Shown here one piece after another: positions 1 through 7,705 of a DNA stretch of 64,000 nucleotides. This DNA comes from Streptomyces sp. DH-12 (GTDB taxonomy: Bacteria; Actinomycetota; Actinomycetes; Streptomycetales; Streptomycetaceae). Each line of letters starts with the position of its first letter. Position 1 is the stretch's first letter. The translations under genes and the position numbers were made by a program. The notes under the pieces were generated by a model that searched no databases, was not told where the DNA came from, and saw nothing but the letters and a program-made list of their open reading frames with translations. The DNA is taken from NCBI RefSeq assembly GCF_002899455.1, contig NZ_PPFB01000001.1, positions 4,192,001-4,256,000 on the forward strand, read 5' to 3'.

Positions 1-2
1 GG

Positions 3-278
3 GAGGGATCCGTCGGCGTCGTGGCGGCGGACGCCCACGTGCCCCTGCTGCGGCGGGCATTGGCGGAGGCCGAGGCCGCGGGGCCGGAGACACCGGAGGA
101 GCGCGTCAGCGTGGTACCGGCGAGCGTCGTCAAGGGCCTGGAGTACGACCACGTGGTGGCGGTGGAGCCGGCCACGATCGCCGAGGCCGAGGAGCGCGGA
201 CTGCACCGGCTGTACGTGGTGCTGACCCGGGCGGTGTCCCGCCTGGAGGTGGTGCGGGCGCGGCCCCTGCCGTTCTGA
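3..278 (+). CDS. C-terminal end of a UvrD/HelD-type DNA helicase (5' end outside window)
   Basis: The open frame runs in from the window edge, so only about 91 C-terminal residues are visible. They read VVPASVVKGLEYDHVVAV followed by GLHRLYVVLTRAVSRLEVV. This matches the last helicase motifs of the UvrD/Rep/HelD superfamily 1A: the KGLEYD motif that couples ATP to DNA, and the LYVVLTRA motif VI that in the family is usually YVAxTRA. HelD-like proteins in actinobacteria act on stalled RNA polymerase, while UvrD types act in repair, and the fragment cannot separate them. No signal peptide or membrane segment is present in this part. Confidence 0.8.
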   Translation, partial: EGSVGVVAADAHVPLLRRALAEAEAAGPETPEERVSVVPASVVKGLEYDHVVAVEPATIAEAEERGLHRLYVVLTRAVSRLEVVRARPLPF

Positions 279-483
279 CACGGCCCCCGGCCGCTCAGCC
301 CTCTTCGTCCTCCCCCGGCGGCGTCAACGCCCGCGACCACCGCTCCGTCTGCACGACATGCGCCTCCGCAGCGCCCGGACCGCCGCCTTCGCCGCCACGT
401 GGCCTCCGGAACACGCCGGATCCCGCGGGCATCCGGAAGGCCTGGCGAGAACGGGGGCTGCGACGTCGAGGGCAGGCTGCCGG

Positions 484-770
484 TCAGGCCCTGGGGGGGC
501 GGAGCCGCGGGACGTACGTGCCCGATCCGTGGCGGGGATCGATCACTCCCGGCGCCGCCGGCGCCCGCACCGCCTCGCGCAACGAGACCCGCGAGACGCC
601 AGGTTCTTCGCAGGGGTCCGCCCCGGGCGGAGCCCGGCCCCGGCGCCGGACCGCCTTGCGGAGCGGGCCGTGGAGAGCCGCGTCGACTGCCGGCATCCAG
701 TGCCTCCCCGGACGGGCCGTGTCCGCCGGCCCCCGCCCGAGCGGACTGCAGCGGCCGGGAGATCAGATGC
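484..770 (-). pseudogene. Decayed GntR-family regulator (winged-helix remnant)
   Basis: On the minus strand the 70-residue frame contains GVSRVSLREAVRAPAAPGV then IDPRHGSGTYV. This is the recognition helix and wing of a FadR-type GntR regulator. The segment before it (PPGADPCEEP) looks like the usual PPGxxLPSEExL stretch with residues missing. The frame stops right after the wing, so there is no effector-binding domain, and no sensible start precedes it. I read it as a truncated, degenerate gene. The coordinates upstream of base 696 are approximate. Confidence 0.6.
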
Positions 771-918
771 ACTCGGTGGAACAGCTCAGGGTCATCTGGT
801 CTCCAGTCGCTCACACACCTTGTTGTGACCGAAAACGCCATGCCAGCATCCCTGATCATCAGATGTCCTGCCCTCCGGGTCTCCCGAGGGTCCGATGTCC
901 CTCGCGGATGGGAGTCAT

Positions 919-2157
919 GTGAGCGAGACCGACGTCAGCACCGCGCCCCGCCCCCTGCTGCTGGCCGACGGCCGGCCGGCGGTGGGAGCGTGGACGCTGG
1001 ATCCCGCCCTGCGCCACCTCAACCACGGCTCCTTCGGCGCCGTCCCGCTCGTCGCCCAGCAGCGGCAGAACGCGCTGCGGGCGGAGATGGAGCGGGCGCC
1101 GGTGGTGTGGTTCCCCGAGCTGCCGGGGCGGATCGCGGCGGCCCGCGCCGGACTCGCCGCGTTCCTCGGCGCCGACGCGGGCGACCTCGCCCTGGTGCCC
1201 AACGCCAGCGCCGGGGCGAGCGTCGTCCACGCGAACCTCGAGCGGCGGGCCGGCGGCGAGATCGTCGTCACCGACCACGGCTACGGCGCCGTCACCATGG
1301 GCGCCGAACGCCTCGCCCGCCGCTGGGGCGGCCGGGTGCACACCGCCCGGGTGCCGCTGGACGCGGGCGAGGAGCAGGCGTACGAGGCGGTCATGGCGGA
1401 GGTCAGCGACGCCACCGGTCTCCTGGTCGTCGACCAGATCACCTCCGCGACCGCCCGTCGGCTCCCCGTGGAGCGGATCGGCGCGGAGGCGGCCCGGCGC
1501 GGTGTCCCGCTGCTCGTCGACGGCGCCCACGCGCCCGGCCTGCTCGCCGCGCCCCTCGCCGGGCTGACCTGCGACTTCTGGACGGGCAACCTCCACAAGT
1601 GGGCCTGCGCCCCGCGCGGTACCGCCGCCCTGGTCGCCCGCGGCCCGCTGCGGGACGGCCTGCACCCGCTGATCGACTCCTGGGGCGCGCCCGGCCCGTA
1701 CCCGGACCGGTTCGACCAGCAGGGCACCCTCGACGCCACCGGTCACCTCGCCGCGCAGACCGCGCTGGACTTCGTCGGCAGCACCTGGGGCTGGGACGAG
1801 GCCCGCCGCTACATGGACGAGCTGGCCGGGTACGGCGAGCGGGTCGTGGCCGCCGCCGTCACCGAACTGACCGGCGAGGACGCCCGCGTGGACGTCGGGA
1901 TGCCGGTGCCCGGCATGCGGCTGGTGCAGCTGCCGGACGGGCTGGCCGACAGCCGGGTCGCCGCGGACGCCCTGCGCGACCGGGTGGCCGCGGAGCTGGG
2001 CGTCGAGGCCGCGTTCACCGCCTTCGGCGGCACCGGCTACGTACGGCTGTCCGCGCACGTCTACAACACCGGCGAGGACTACGAGTACTTCGCCGAGCGC
2101 TGCGTGCCCGTGCTCGGCGCGTGGGCGCGCGCCGCCCGCTCCAGCCGGTCGCGGTAG
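919..2157 (+). CDS. Class V aminotransferase, isopenicillin-N-epimerase-like
   Basis: PLP-dependent fold type I enzyme of about 412 residues. Visible marks are LNHGSFGAVP near the N terminus (substrate-binding loop), LVVDQITSATA, VDGAHAPG (the Asp that contacts the pyridine nitrogen) and TGNLHKWACAPRGTA with the Schiff-base lysine. Family members include isopenicillin N epimerase and cysteine desulfurase-like enzymes; the true substrate is unknown. There are two start candidates: ATG at 895 behind a GAGGG, and GTG at 919 behind GGGAG. I prefer the GTG because it begins VSET, a common Streptomyces N terminus. The end overlaps the convergent DinB-like gene by 79 bases. Nothing around it suggests a beta-lactam pathway. 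Confidence 0.85.
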   Translation: MSETDVSTAPRPLLLADGRPAVGAWTLDPALRHLNHGSFGAVPLVAQQRQNALRAEMERAPVVWFPELPGRIAAARAGLAAFLGADAGDLALVPNASAGASVVHANLERRAGGEIVVTDHGYGAVTMGAERLARRWGGRVHTARVPLDAGEEQAYEAVMAEVSDATGLLVVDQITSATARRLPVERIGAEAARRGVPLLVDGAHAPGLLAAPLAGLTCDFWTGNLHKWACAPRGTAALVARGPLRDGLHPLIDSWGAPGPYPDRFDQQGTLDATGHLAAQTALDFVGSTWGWDEARRYMDELAGYGERVVAAAVTELTGEDARVDVGMPVPGMRLVQLPDGLADSRVAADALRDRVAAELGVEAAFTAFGGTGYVRLSAHVYNTGEDYEYFAERCVPVLGAWARAARSSRSR

Positions 2158-2702
2158 GCCGCCCACCAGGCCGGGTCCGCCGAGGGAAGGCTGGTGGCGC
2201 CCGGCCGCTCGCCCGTCGCGCCGTCCAGCCGCTCGCGCAGGATGTCGGCGTGGCCCGCGTGCCGGCTGGTGTCGGCGACGACGCGGACCACGGCGTGGTG
2301 CAGGGTCAGCTCGTTCCGGTCCTCGGGCCACCACGGCACCGTGCCCACCGTGTCCAGCGGGAGCGCCCCGATGGTCGCGTCGGCATGCGCCCAGGCCCGC
2401 CGGTACAGGCCGGCGATGTCGGCACGCGTCTCGTCGGGCGTGGCCCACATGTCCCCGTTGACCTCCGCGCCCTCCGCGAGCCACGGCAGCGGCTCCCCGG
2501 ACGGCCGCCCGAACGTGTCCCCGAGGTAGCCGAGTTCGACTCCGGCGGCATGCTTCACCAGCCCGAGCAGATTGGTCCCGGTCGGCGTCAACGGCCGCCG
2601 GACGTCGTACTCGGACAGCCCTTCCAGCTTCCGGAGCAGCGCGTCACGGGCCTCCTGGAGGTAGCGGTGCAGATCGGCCTTGGCGGCGTCGGTGAGCGTC
2701 AT
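2079..2702 (-). CDS. DinB-like / DUF664 four-helix protein
   Basis: 207 residues. The start MTLTDAAKADLHRYL and the segments GTNLLGLVKHAAGVE and VRVVADTSRHAGHADILRE are typical of the DUF664 branch of the DinB/mycothiol-transferase-like superfamily. The two histidines KHAAG and RHAGHAD sit where DinB proteins bind a divalent metal. Many actinobacterial members are thiol-S-transferases using mycothiol, and mshA lies 9 kb away, but the reaction here is not known. The start at 2702 was chosen over upstream extensions because the family begins there. No clear Shine-Dalgarno is seen. The 3' end overlaps the convergent aminotransferase gene. Confidence 0.82.
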   Translation of the reverse strand: MTLTDAAKADLHRYLQEARDALLRKLEGLSEYDVRRPLTPTGTNLLGLVKHAAGVELGYLGDTFGRPSGEPLPWLAEGAEVNGDMWATPDETRADIAGLYRRAWAHADATIGALPLDTVGTVPWWPEDRNELTLHHAVVRVVADTSRHAGHADILRERLDGATGERPGATSLPSADPAWWAAYRDRLERAARAHAPSTGTQRSAKYS

Positions 2703-2709
2703 GGGGTTC

Positions 2710-2736
2710 AGTGTGCCGAGTGTGCCGAGTGCGCCG
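2710..2736. repeat. Three tandem 9-bp repeats before the DUF664 gene
   Basis: The unit AGTGTGCCG occurs twice and then as AGTGCGCCG, directly upstream of the DUF664 start codon. Length variation here could alter the leader, but no function is evident. Confidence 0.6.
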
Positions 2737-2790
2737 GCCGGGGGCGTCCGCATCCGCCTGACGGGCTCGTGCGGGCACGGCAAGGCCCGC

Positions 2791-3702
2791 TCAGCGCGGC
2801 GCCGCGTCCCCGAGGACCGCCTCCAGGCGGCTGCGGCACTCCAGGGCGAAGGCCGGGAACGTGTGCCAGTAGTACGGGATGCCGGCGACGGCGACCGCGA
2901 TGGCCCAGGCGCGGGCGCGGAGCCAGGTCGGGGTGTCGAGGGCCAGGGTGTCCCGGTAGGCGTGACGGGCCTCGGGCGGGAGGTCCCAGACGGGGGCGTG
3001 CTCGGCGTCGGGGAAGCCGACCGAGAGCGCGCCGAAGTCGATCACGGCGTGGAGCGCGCCGTCGCGGGCCAGGAGGTTGGCCGGCCTGAGGTCGCCGTGG
3101 AGCCAGACGTGCGGACCGGAGGGGCCGGGCAGGTCGAGTGCCGCCCGCCACATCCGCTCCAGCGTGTCGACGTCGAGGTCCAGCCCCTCGACGGTCCGGC
3201 ACGCGTCGAAGCCCTCGCCGACCCACTCGTCGCACGGCGCCAGGGTGCCTCCCCGGTACCAGGACAGGCCGCCCGCCCGTGCCGCGCCCATGAGGTCGAC
3301 GCGGTGCAACTCCCTCACGAACTCCGCCAGGCCGGCGCCGAAGGCGGCCCAGTCCCGCACGGTGTCCGGGCCGACGTCCTCACCATCGATCCAGCGGTGG
3401 ACGGCCCAGGGGACCGGGTAGGCGTCGGTGGGCGTCCCGGCGTGCACGGGTTCGGGCACCCGGAGCGGGAGGAGGGGCGCGAGACGAGGCAGCCACTCCT
3501 GCTCCTTGCGCAGGGAGGGGCCGCCGTCCGTGGTCCGCGGGAGACGGACGAGGAGGCCGTCGCCCAGCCGGTACAGGGTGTTGTCCGTGCCCGCGCCCGC
3601 GGCCCGCAAGGGCAGGCCGGCCCACTGCGGGCACTGCGCCCGCAGCAGCGTCCGGACGAGGCTCTCGTCCACGGCGATCTCGTTGTCGTGCAGCGACGTC
3701 AC
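2791..3702 (-). CDS. Aminoglycoside phosphotransferase-family kinase
   Basis: 303 residues, GTG start. Features in order: an N-terminal nucleotide-binding lobe (GAGTDNTLYRLGDGLLVRLPR), the linker AVHRWIDGEDV, the catalytic loop VWLHGDLRPANLL (Brenner HGDxxxxN), and the metal-binding segment AVIDFGALSVGFPDAE (DFG-like). The family includes antibiotic kinases, fructosamine kinases and choline kinases, and neither the substrate nor a resistance role can be assigned. It is transcribed towards the DUF664 gene, with no apparent operon partner, and upstream lies the GNAT gene on the same strand. Confidence 0.85.
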   Translation of the reverse strand: MTSLHDNEIAVDESLVRTLLRAQCPQWAGLPLRAAGAGTDNTLYRLGDGLLVRLPRTTDGGPSLRKEQEWLPRLAPLLPLRVPEPVHAGTPTDAYPVPWAVHRWIDGEDVGPDTVRDWAAFGAGLAEFVRELHRVDLMGAARAGGLSWYRGGTLAPCDEWVGEGFDACRTVEGLDLDVDTLERMWRAALDLPGPSGPHVWLHGDLRPANLLARDGALHAVIDFGALSVGFPDAEHAPVWDLPPEARHAYRDTLALDTPTWLRARAWAIAVAVAGIPYYWHTFPAFALECRSRLEAVLGDAAPR

Positions 3703-3756
3703 CCGGGAAGTCTGGCCGCCGGACGGCCGCGGGGGCCACCGGGTTTCCCGCTCACC

Positions 3757-4623
3757 TCACGCCGGGCCCCCTCCGGAGAACCGGTACCCGGCGCAGTCGG
3801 CGAGGCGGACGTAACCGAGGCGCTGGTACAGGGCGTTGCTCGTGGGGTTGTCCGGGTCCGCGTAGAGGACGACGTCCGTCGCGCCGGCGTGCAGCGCGGC
3901 CCGGCTCACCTCGGTCGTCACGGCGCCCGCGTAGCCGTGGCCCCGGAAGCGGGCCGGGGTGTAGACGGGGTCGACGCGGACCATGCCGCCGACCACCGAG
4001 GTGACGGCCGTCATGGAGACGGGGGTGCCGTCCGGGGCCTTCCAGAACGTGAAGTGCCGGTCGCCGAACCGGGACGCGGTCCAGGCGCCGGCGTCGATCA
4101 GGTCGATGGACGGCTGTTCCCCGACCTCGACGCAGAAGTCCCGGCACCAGCGCACCACGAGGTCGCGGTCCGCCGCCCCCGCGACATGGGCCCGGCCCTC
4201 CGGATGGGGCCGGGGCGGGGTGAGCGTGCCGAGGCGGTAGAGGTGCGTGCGCCAGAACGGGGCCGGCTCCGCGCCGGTGCGCCGCTGCCAGGCCGCGGCG
4301 AAGGCGGCGGCCGTGTCCTGGTCGGCGATGACCTGGGCGGGGGAGTGGCCGAGGGCGGCCAGGCGGGCGGCGAGGGCGCCGGTGCCGTCGGCGGTCAGCG
4401 GGGTGAGGCCGAGACGGCCGCGCGGGGTGAGGTAGCAGACCGCGCGGACCGTGCCCTCCGTCTCCAGCCGGCCGAGGACGGAGGCGCCCGCGCCGGGGAG
4501 GCGCAGCTTCTCGATGTCCGTCAGCGGTGTGGTGTGCAGGGCGGGTTGCGAGCGGAGGAAGTCCCCGGCTCGGGTGAGGAAGTCCTCGACGTCGGTGGTG
4601 AGGTGCCAGTGGTCCGGAAGCAT
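3757..4623 (-). CDS. GNAT-family N-acetyltransferase
   Basis: 288 residues. The C-terminal half carries the acetyl-CoA pyrophosphate-binding segment TPARFRGHGYAGAV (R-x-x-G-x-G/A), followed by ATDVVLYADPDNPTSNALY and QRLGYVRL, which end a classical GNAT fold. The N-terminal 130 residues are an extra domain without a motif I recognise, as in the larger DUF-plus-GNAT proteins of actinomycetes. The substrate is unknown. It lies 54 bases upstream of the phosphotransferase on the same strand, so the two could be co-transcribed. Confidence 0.85.
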   Translation of the reverse strand: MLPDHWHLTTDVEDFLTRAGDFLRSQPALHTTPLTDIEKLRLPGAGASVLGRLETEGTVRAVCYLTPRGRLGLTPLTADGTGALAARLAALGHSPAQVIADQDTAAAFAAAWQRRTGAEPAPFWRTHLYRLGTLTPPRPHPEGRAHVAGAADRDLVVRWCRDFCVEVGEQPSIDLIDAGAWTASRFGDRHFTFWKAPDGTPVSMTAVTSVVGGMVRVDPVYTPARFRGHGYAGAVTTEVSRAALHAGATDVVLYADPDNPTSNALYQRLGYVRLADCAGYRFSGGGPA

Positions 4624-4702
4624 GCCTCATCGTGCCGGACGCGGGGCCGGTGCGGGCGGGGGTCCGCACCGGCCCGGCGAACACGGCGGACGACGGCGGT
4701 GC

Positions 4703-5779
4703 CTACGCCTGTTCCACCACGTCCGCGACGACGCAGCTCACGTTGTCGGGACCGCCCGACTCGTCGGCGAGGGCGACGAGTCCGCGGACCGCCGCCTCGG
4801 GCGCGGGGGCGTCGGTGAGCACCCGGAGGACGCCTTCGGCGGGGACGACCGTGGACAGGCCGTCGGAACAGAGCAGGTAGCGGTCACCGACGCGGACGTC
4901 GTGCAGGCGCAGGTCGGGTGTGGAGTCGGCGCCCCGGCCCAGGGCGCGCAGCAGCAGGGACCGTTGGGGATGCGAGGCGGCCTCCTCGGGGGTGAGGCGC
5001 CCCTCGTCGATCAGCGACTGCACCACCGTGTGGTCGTGGGTGATCTGGAACAGCTCCCCGTCACGCAGGAGATGGACGCGGGAGTCGCCGATGTGGACGA
5101 GGGCGAGCTGGGAGCCGGTCCACAGCATCGCGGTGAGCGTGGTGCCCGCGTCGGCGCCGGCGTCGCCGGGTCCCAAGGCGCCGTGCACGGCCTGTTCGGC
5201 GCGGCCGAGGGCGTCCTCGAGGGCGTTGAGCAGGTCGCCCGCGGGGAGGGCTTCCGCCTCCAGGCTCCTGAGCGCGTCGACGGCGGCCGCGCTCGCGGGG
5301 GCGCCTCCGCTGCCGTAGCCGTCGGCGACGGCGAGCAGGCGGGACCCCGCGTAGGCGGTGTCCTGGTTGCTCGCGCGGACCCGTCCGGTGTCGGACAGGG
5401 CGGCGTGACGCAGCGCGAGGGGTGCGGTGGTGGGAGACATGGCGGGGTCCTTCCCGGACAGGTGGTCGACGAGGAAGGAGGCCAGGTCGCGCCGTGCGGC
5501 GGTGTCGGCCTCGACCCGGGCCCAGAACGCGCGGATCTCCCCGGCCGCCTCGCCCGCCTCCAGGGCGCAGACCCGCTGGATGCGGGCGAGCGGCATGCCC
5601 AGCCGCCGGAGCCAGGCGACCAGCCGGGCCTGCTCCAACTGCGCGGGCGCGTAACGGCGGTAGCCGGTGTCCGGGTCGACGCGGGCGGGGGTCAGCAGAC
5701 CGAGCTCGTCGTACAGCCTCAGCGCCTTGGGCGACAGCCGGGACGCCTTCGCGAACGCTCCGATGGTCAGCAGCTCCAT
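4703..5779 (-). CDS. MerR regulator fused to a PP2C-type Ser/Thr phosphatase
   Basis: 358 residues in two parts. Residues 1-75 are a MerR winged helix (LLTIGAFAKASRLSPKALR, then GYRRYAPAQLEQARLV). After a helical segment, residues 125-355 form a PPM/PP2C phosphatase: the NQD metal site (RVRASNQDTAY), VADGYGSGG in place of the usual DGMGG, HIGDSRVHLLRDG, LLCSDGLSTVV and GGPDNVSCVV. The metal-binding Asp residues appear intact. MerR proteins bend promoter DNA with a long spacer, and PP2C reverses Ser/Thr kinase signalling. The fusion suggests a phosphatase that is placed on, or regulates, its own promoter. No Cys-based metal sensor is present. It is divergent from the XRE gene, with about 150 bp between them. 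Confidence 0.85.
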   Translation of the reverse strand: MELLTIGAFAKASRLSPKALRLYDELGLLTPARVDPDTGYRRYAPAQLEQARLVAWLRRLGMPLARIQRVCALEAGEAAGEIRAFWARVEADTAARRDLASFLVDHLSGKDPAMSPTTAPLALRHAALSDTGRVRASNQDTAYAGSRLLAVADGYGSGGAPASAAAVDALRSLEAEALPAGDLLNALEDALGRAEQAVHGALGPGDAGADAGTTLTAMLWTGSQLALVHIGDSRVHLLRDGELFQITHDHTVVQSLIDEGRLTPEEAASHPQRSLLLRALGRGADSTPDLRLHDVRVGDRYLLCSDGLSTVVPAEGVLRVLTDAPAPEAAVRGLVALADESGGPDNVSCVVADVVEQA

Positions 5780-5882
5780 GTACGTCCCTCCTCGTGCCGG
5801 GCCCGTCGCCCGACCCCACCGATGCTGGGCGCTCCCCCGAGGTGAAGGTCAACAGCGGGCCGCGCCGCGCGCGAGCGCACTC

Positions 5883-5903
5883 TTGCAAGCGGGTTGCTTG
5901 CAA
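5883..5903. promoter_or_regulatory. Palindromic operator before the XRE regulator
   Basis: Perfect inverted repeat TTGCAAGC-GGGTT-GCTTGCAA. It lies 31 bases before the XRE start codon in the divergent region shared with the MerR-PP2C gene. It is the right size and place for an XRE-dimer operator giving autoregulation and possibly cross-control of the divergent gene. The assignment to this regulator is inference. Confidence 0.65.
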
Positions 5904-5933
5904 TTGTTAGCGCGGTGCGTCATGGTGGGAGAC

Positions 5934-6425
5934 ATGGCATCCCTGAACGTCGGCGGTCTCGGTGAGTATCTGCGCGAGCAGCGGCGCAACGCGCAGCTGT
6001 CGCTGCGGCAGCTCGCCGACGCCGCCGGGGTGTCCAATCCGTACCTGAGCCAGATCGAGCGCGGGCTGCGCAAGCCCAGCGCGGAGGTGCTCCAGCAGGT
6101 CGCCAAGGCGCTGCGCATCTCCGCCGAGACGCTGTACGTCCGCGCCGGGATCCTCGACGCCGAGCGCGACCGGGACGAGGTCGAGACGCGCGCCGTGATC
6201 CTCGCCGATCCCACGCTGAACGAGCGCCAGAAGCAGGTGCTCCTCCAGATCTACGACTCCTTCCGCAAGGAGAACGGATTCGGGGGCGGCGAAGACGGTG
6301 AGGCGGATCCCGCCGGACCCGAGCCGGGTACGGAGGCCTCCGCCGGCAAGGGCGGCAGACCCGCCGAACGCCCCGGCCGCGAGGCCGGCGACGACGACAG
6401 CGGTCCGCGGCGGACGGCCGGCTGA
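5934..6425 (+). CDS. XRE-family helix-turn-helix transcriptional regulator
   Basis: 163 residues. Residues 1-65 are a lambda-Cro/XRE domain: GEYLREQRRNAQLSLRQLAD, then AGVSNPYLSQIERGLRKPS and LQQVAKALRISAETLYV. A conserved tail follows (LNERQKQVLLQIYDSF), then a disordered Glu/Gly/Arg-rich C terminus. The start at 5934 sits behind GGTGGGA; ATG 5922 is possible but has no ribosome site. The arrangement, with a perfect palindrome upstream and the Lys-rich HBHA-like gene 76 bases downstream, suggests a small operon. I know of similar XRE/HBHA-like neighbours in Streptomyces, but the function is undefined. Confidence 0.88.
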   Translation: MASLNVGGLGEYLREQRRNAQLSLRQLADAAGVSNPYLSQIERGLRKPSAEVLQQVAKALRISAETLYVRAGILDAERDRDEVETRAVILADPTLNERQKQVLLQIYDSFRKENGFGGGEDGEADPAGPEPGTEASAGKGGRPAERPGREAGDDDSGPRRTAG

Positions 6426-6501
6426 GCCGGCCAGGGCACCGGCCGTCCGCCGCGGACCACACAGACCCTCAGCCGAAACGACATCCGGGAGGACCCTCAC
6501 C

Positions 6502-7131
6502 ATGGCCATCACCGACGACCTGCGCAAGACCCTCAGCGACCCCAAGCCGCTCTACTTCGCCGCCGGCACCGCCGACCTGGCGCTGCAGCAGGCCAAGAAG
6601 GTGCCGGCCCTGGTGGAGCAGCTGCGCACCGAGGCCCCGGCCCGCATCGAGGCCGTGCGCAACACCGACCCCAAGGCCGTCCAGGAGCGGGTGACCGTCC
6701 GGGTCCGGGAGACGCAGGAGACCCTGCAGACCAAGGCCAACGAGCTGTTCGGGTCGATCGACACCGACCTGAAGAAGCTCGGCGAGACCGCCCAGGACCT
6801 CGCGCTGCGCAGCGTGGGCGTCGCCGCCGAGTACGCGGTCAAGGCCCGCGAGGCCTACGAGAAGCTCGCCGAGCAGGGCGAGCAGGCCGTGAAGACCTGG
6901 CGCGGCGAGGCCGCCGAGGGCATCGAGGACATCGCCGTGGCCGTCGAGCCGTCGGCCGAGCCGAAGCCCGCGCCCGCCCCGGCCGGGACCGGGGCCGGGG
7001 AGAAGCCGGCCGGGGCGGAGCGGGGCGAGCCCGCCGCGGCCACGGAGCCGGCGGCGAGGAAGCCCGCCGCGAAGAAGACCCCGGAGGCCCGCAAGGCCAC
7101 GGCGAAGAAGACGACCCCGCCCGCGAAGTGA
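6502..7131 (+). CDS. HBHA-like coiled-coil protein with Lys/Ala/Pro-rich tail
   Basis: 209 residues, ATG behind GGGAGGA. Residues 1-130 are a long alpha-helical, heptad-like region (LALQQAKKVPALVEQLRTEA, and RVRETQETLQTKANELFGS). The rest is Pro/Ala/Glu-rich and ends in several Lys-rich blocks (KKTPEARKATAKKT). This is the plan of mycobacterial heparin-binding haemagglutinin HbhA: a coiled coil plus a positively charged Lys/Ala/Pro tail. In mycobacteria the tail binds sulphated glycans, and the protein is also linked to lipid inclusions; the role in Streptomyces is unknown. There is no signal peptide. A strong terminator follows at 7168. Confidence 0.75.
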   Translation: MAITDDLRKTLSDPKPLYFAAGTADLALQQAKKVPALVEQLRTEAPARIEAVRNTDPKAVQERVTVRVRETQETLQTKANELFGSIDTDLKKLGETAQDLALRSVGVAAEYAVKAREAYEKLAEQGEQAVKTWRGEAAEGIEDIAVAVEPSAEPKPAPAPAGTGAGEKPAGAERGEPAAATEPAARKPAAKKTPEARKATAKKTTPPAK

Positions 7132-7167
7132 GCGGCGCGGGACCCCGCTGAAACGGGACGGAACGGC

Positions 7168-7200
7168 ACGGGCCGGGCACGTGTGCGGTGCCCGGCCCGT
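7168..7200. terminator. Intrinsic-type hairpin terminator after the HBHA-like gene
   Basis: A 13-bp perfect stem (arms 7168-7180 and 7188-7200, ACGGGCCGGGCAC with its complement) with a 7-base loop. It has no U-tract, as is usual for Streptomyces. Confidence 0.75.
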
Positions 7201-7321
7201 TCACCGGGTATCCGGCCGGCGGATGCGGGTACGGTGACGGCGGGAAGACGACGTGGCGCCCGCCGGCGGCGCGACAAGGACGACGGCGCGGTGGACGAGC
7301 CGATCACGGGTGGTGGACGTA

Positions 7322-7660
7322 GTGCTGATGCAGGGCTTCGCTGATTTCTTGTGGCTGCTGAGCATGGCTTTGATCCTGTTCAGCGGCTTCGCGCTGATCG
7401 ACGCCGCCACGCGCCGTGAGGACGCCTACCGCGCGGCGGACAAGAAGACCAAGCCGTTCTGGCTGATCATCCTGGGTCTCGCCTTCGTGGTGAACCTGAT
7501 CTTCAACATCCTGTCGTTCCTGCCGATCATCGGCCTGATCGCGACGATCGTGTACATGGTCGACGTGCGCCCGGCGCTGCGCGGTCTGTCCGGCGGCGGC
7601 CGGAGCCGCAAGGGCTCCAGCAGCGACGGCCCCTACGGCCCGTACAACGGCGGACGCTGA
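7322..7660 (+). CDS. DUF2516 family membrane protein
   Basis: About 112 residues with two hydrophobic segments (FADFLWLLSMALILFSGFAL and FWLIILGLAFVVNLIFNILS) running into a third (FLPIIGLIATIVYMVDV). The loop DAATRREDAYRAADKKTK joins the first two, and the tail is basic and Gly/Ser-rich. This is the DUF2516 family of actinobacterial inner-membrane proteins of unknown function. The start is uncertain between GTG 7322 and ATG 7328; GTG 7313 is also in frame. GGTGGA lies upstream of all of them. Confidence 0.82.
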   Translation: MLMQGFADFLWLLSMALILFSGFALIDAATRREDAYRAADKKTKPFWLIILGLAFVVNLIFNILSFLPIIGLIATIVYMVDVRPALRGLSGGGRSRKGSSSDGPYGPYNGGR

Positions 7661-7705
7661 GCAGGAGACCCCCGCAGCCCGGGGCCGGGCAGACCCGGAG
7701 GGCGC

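Noticed and set aside
399..3089. 896-codon open frame on the plus strand
   Set aside because: It runs antisense through the aminotransferase-DUF664-phosphotransferase genes, is Arg/Pro/Gly-rich and has no motif. High GC removes stops.
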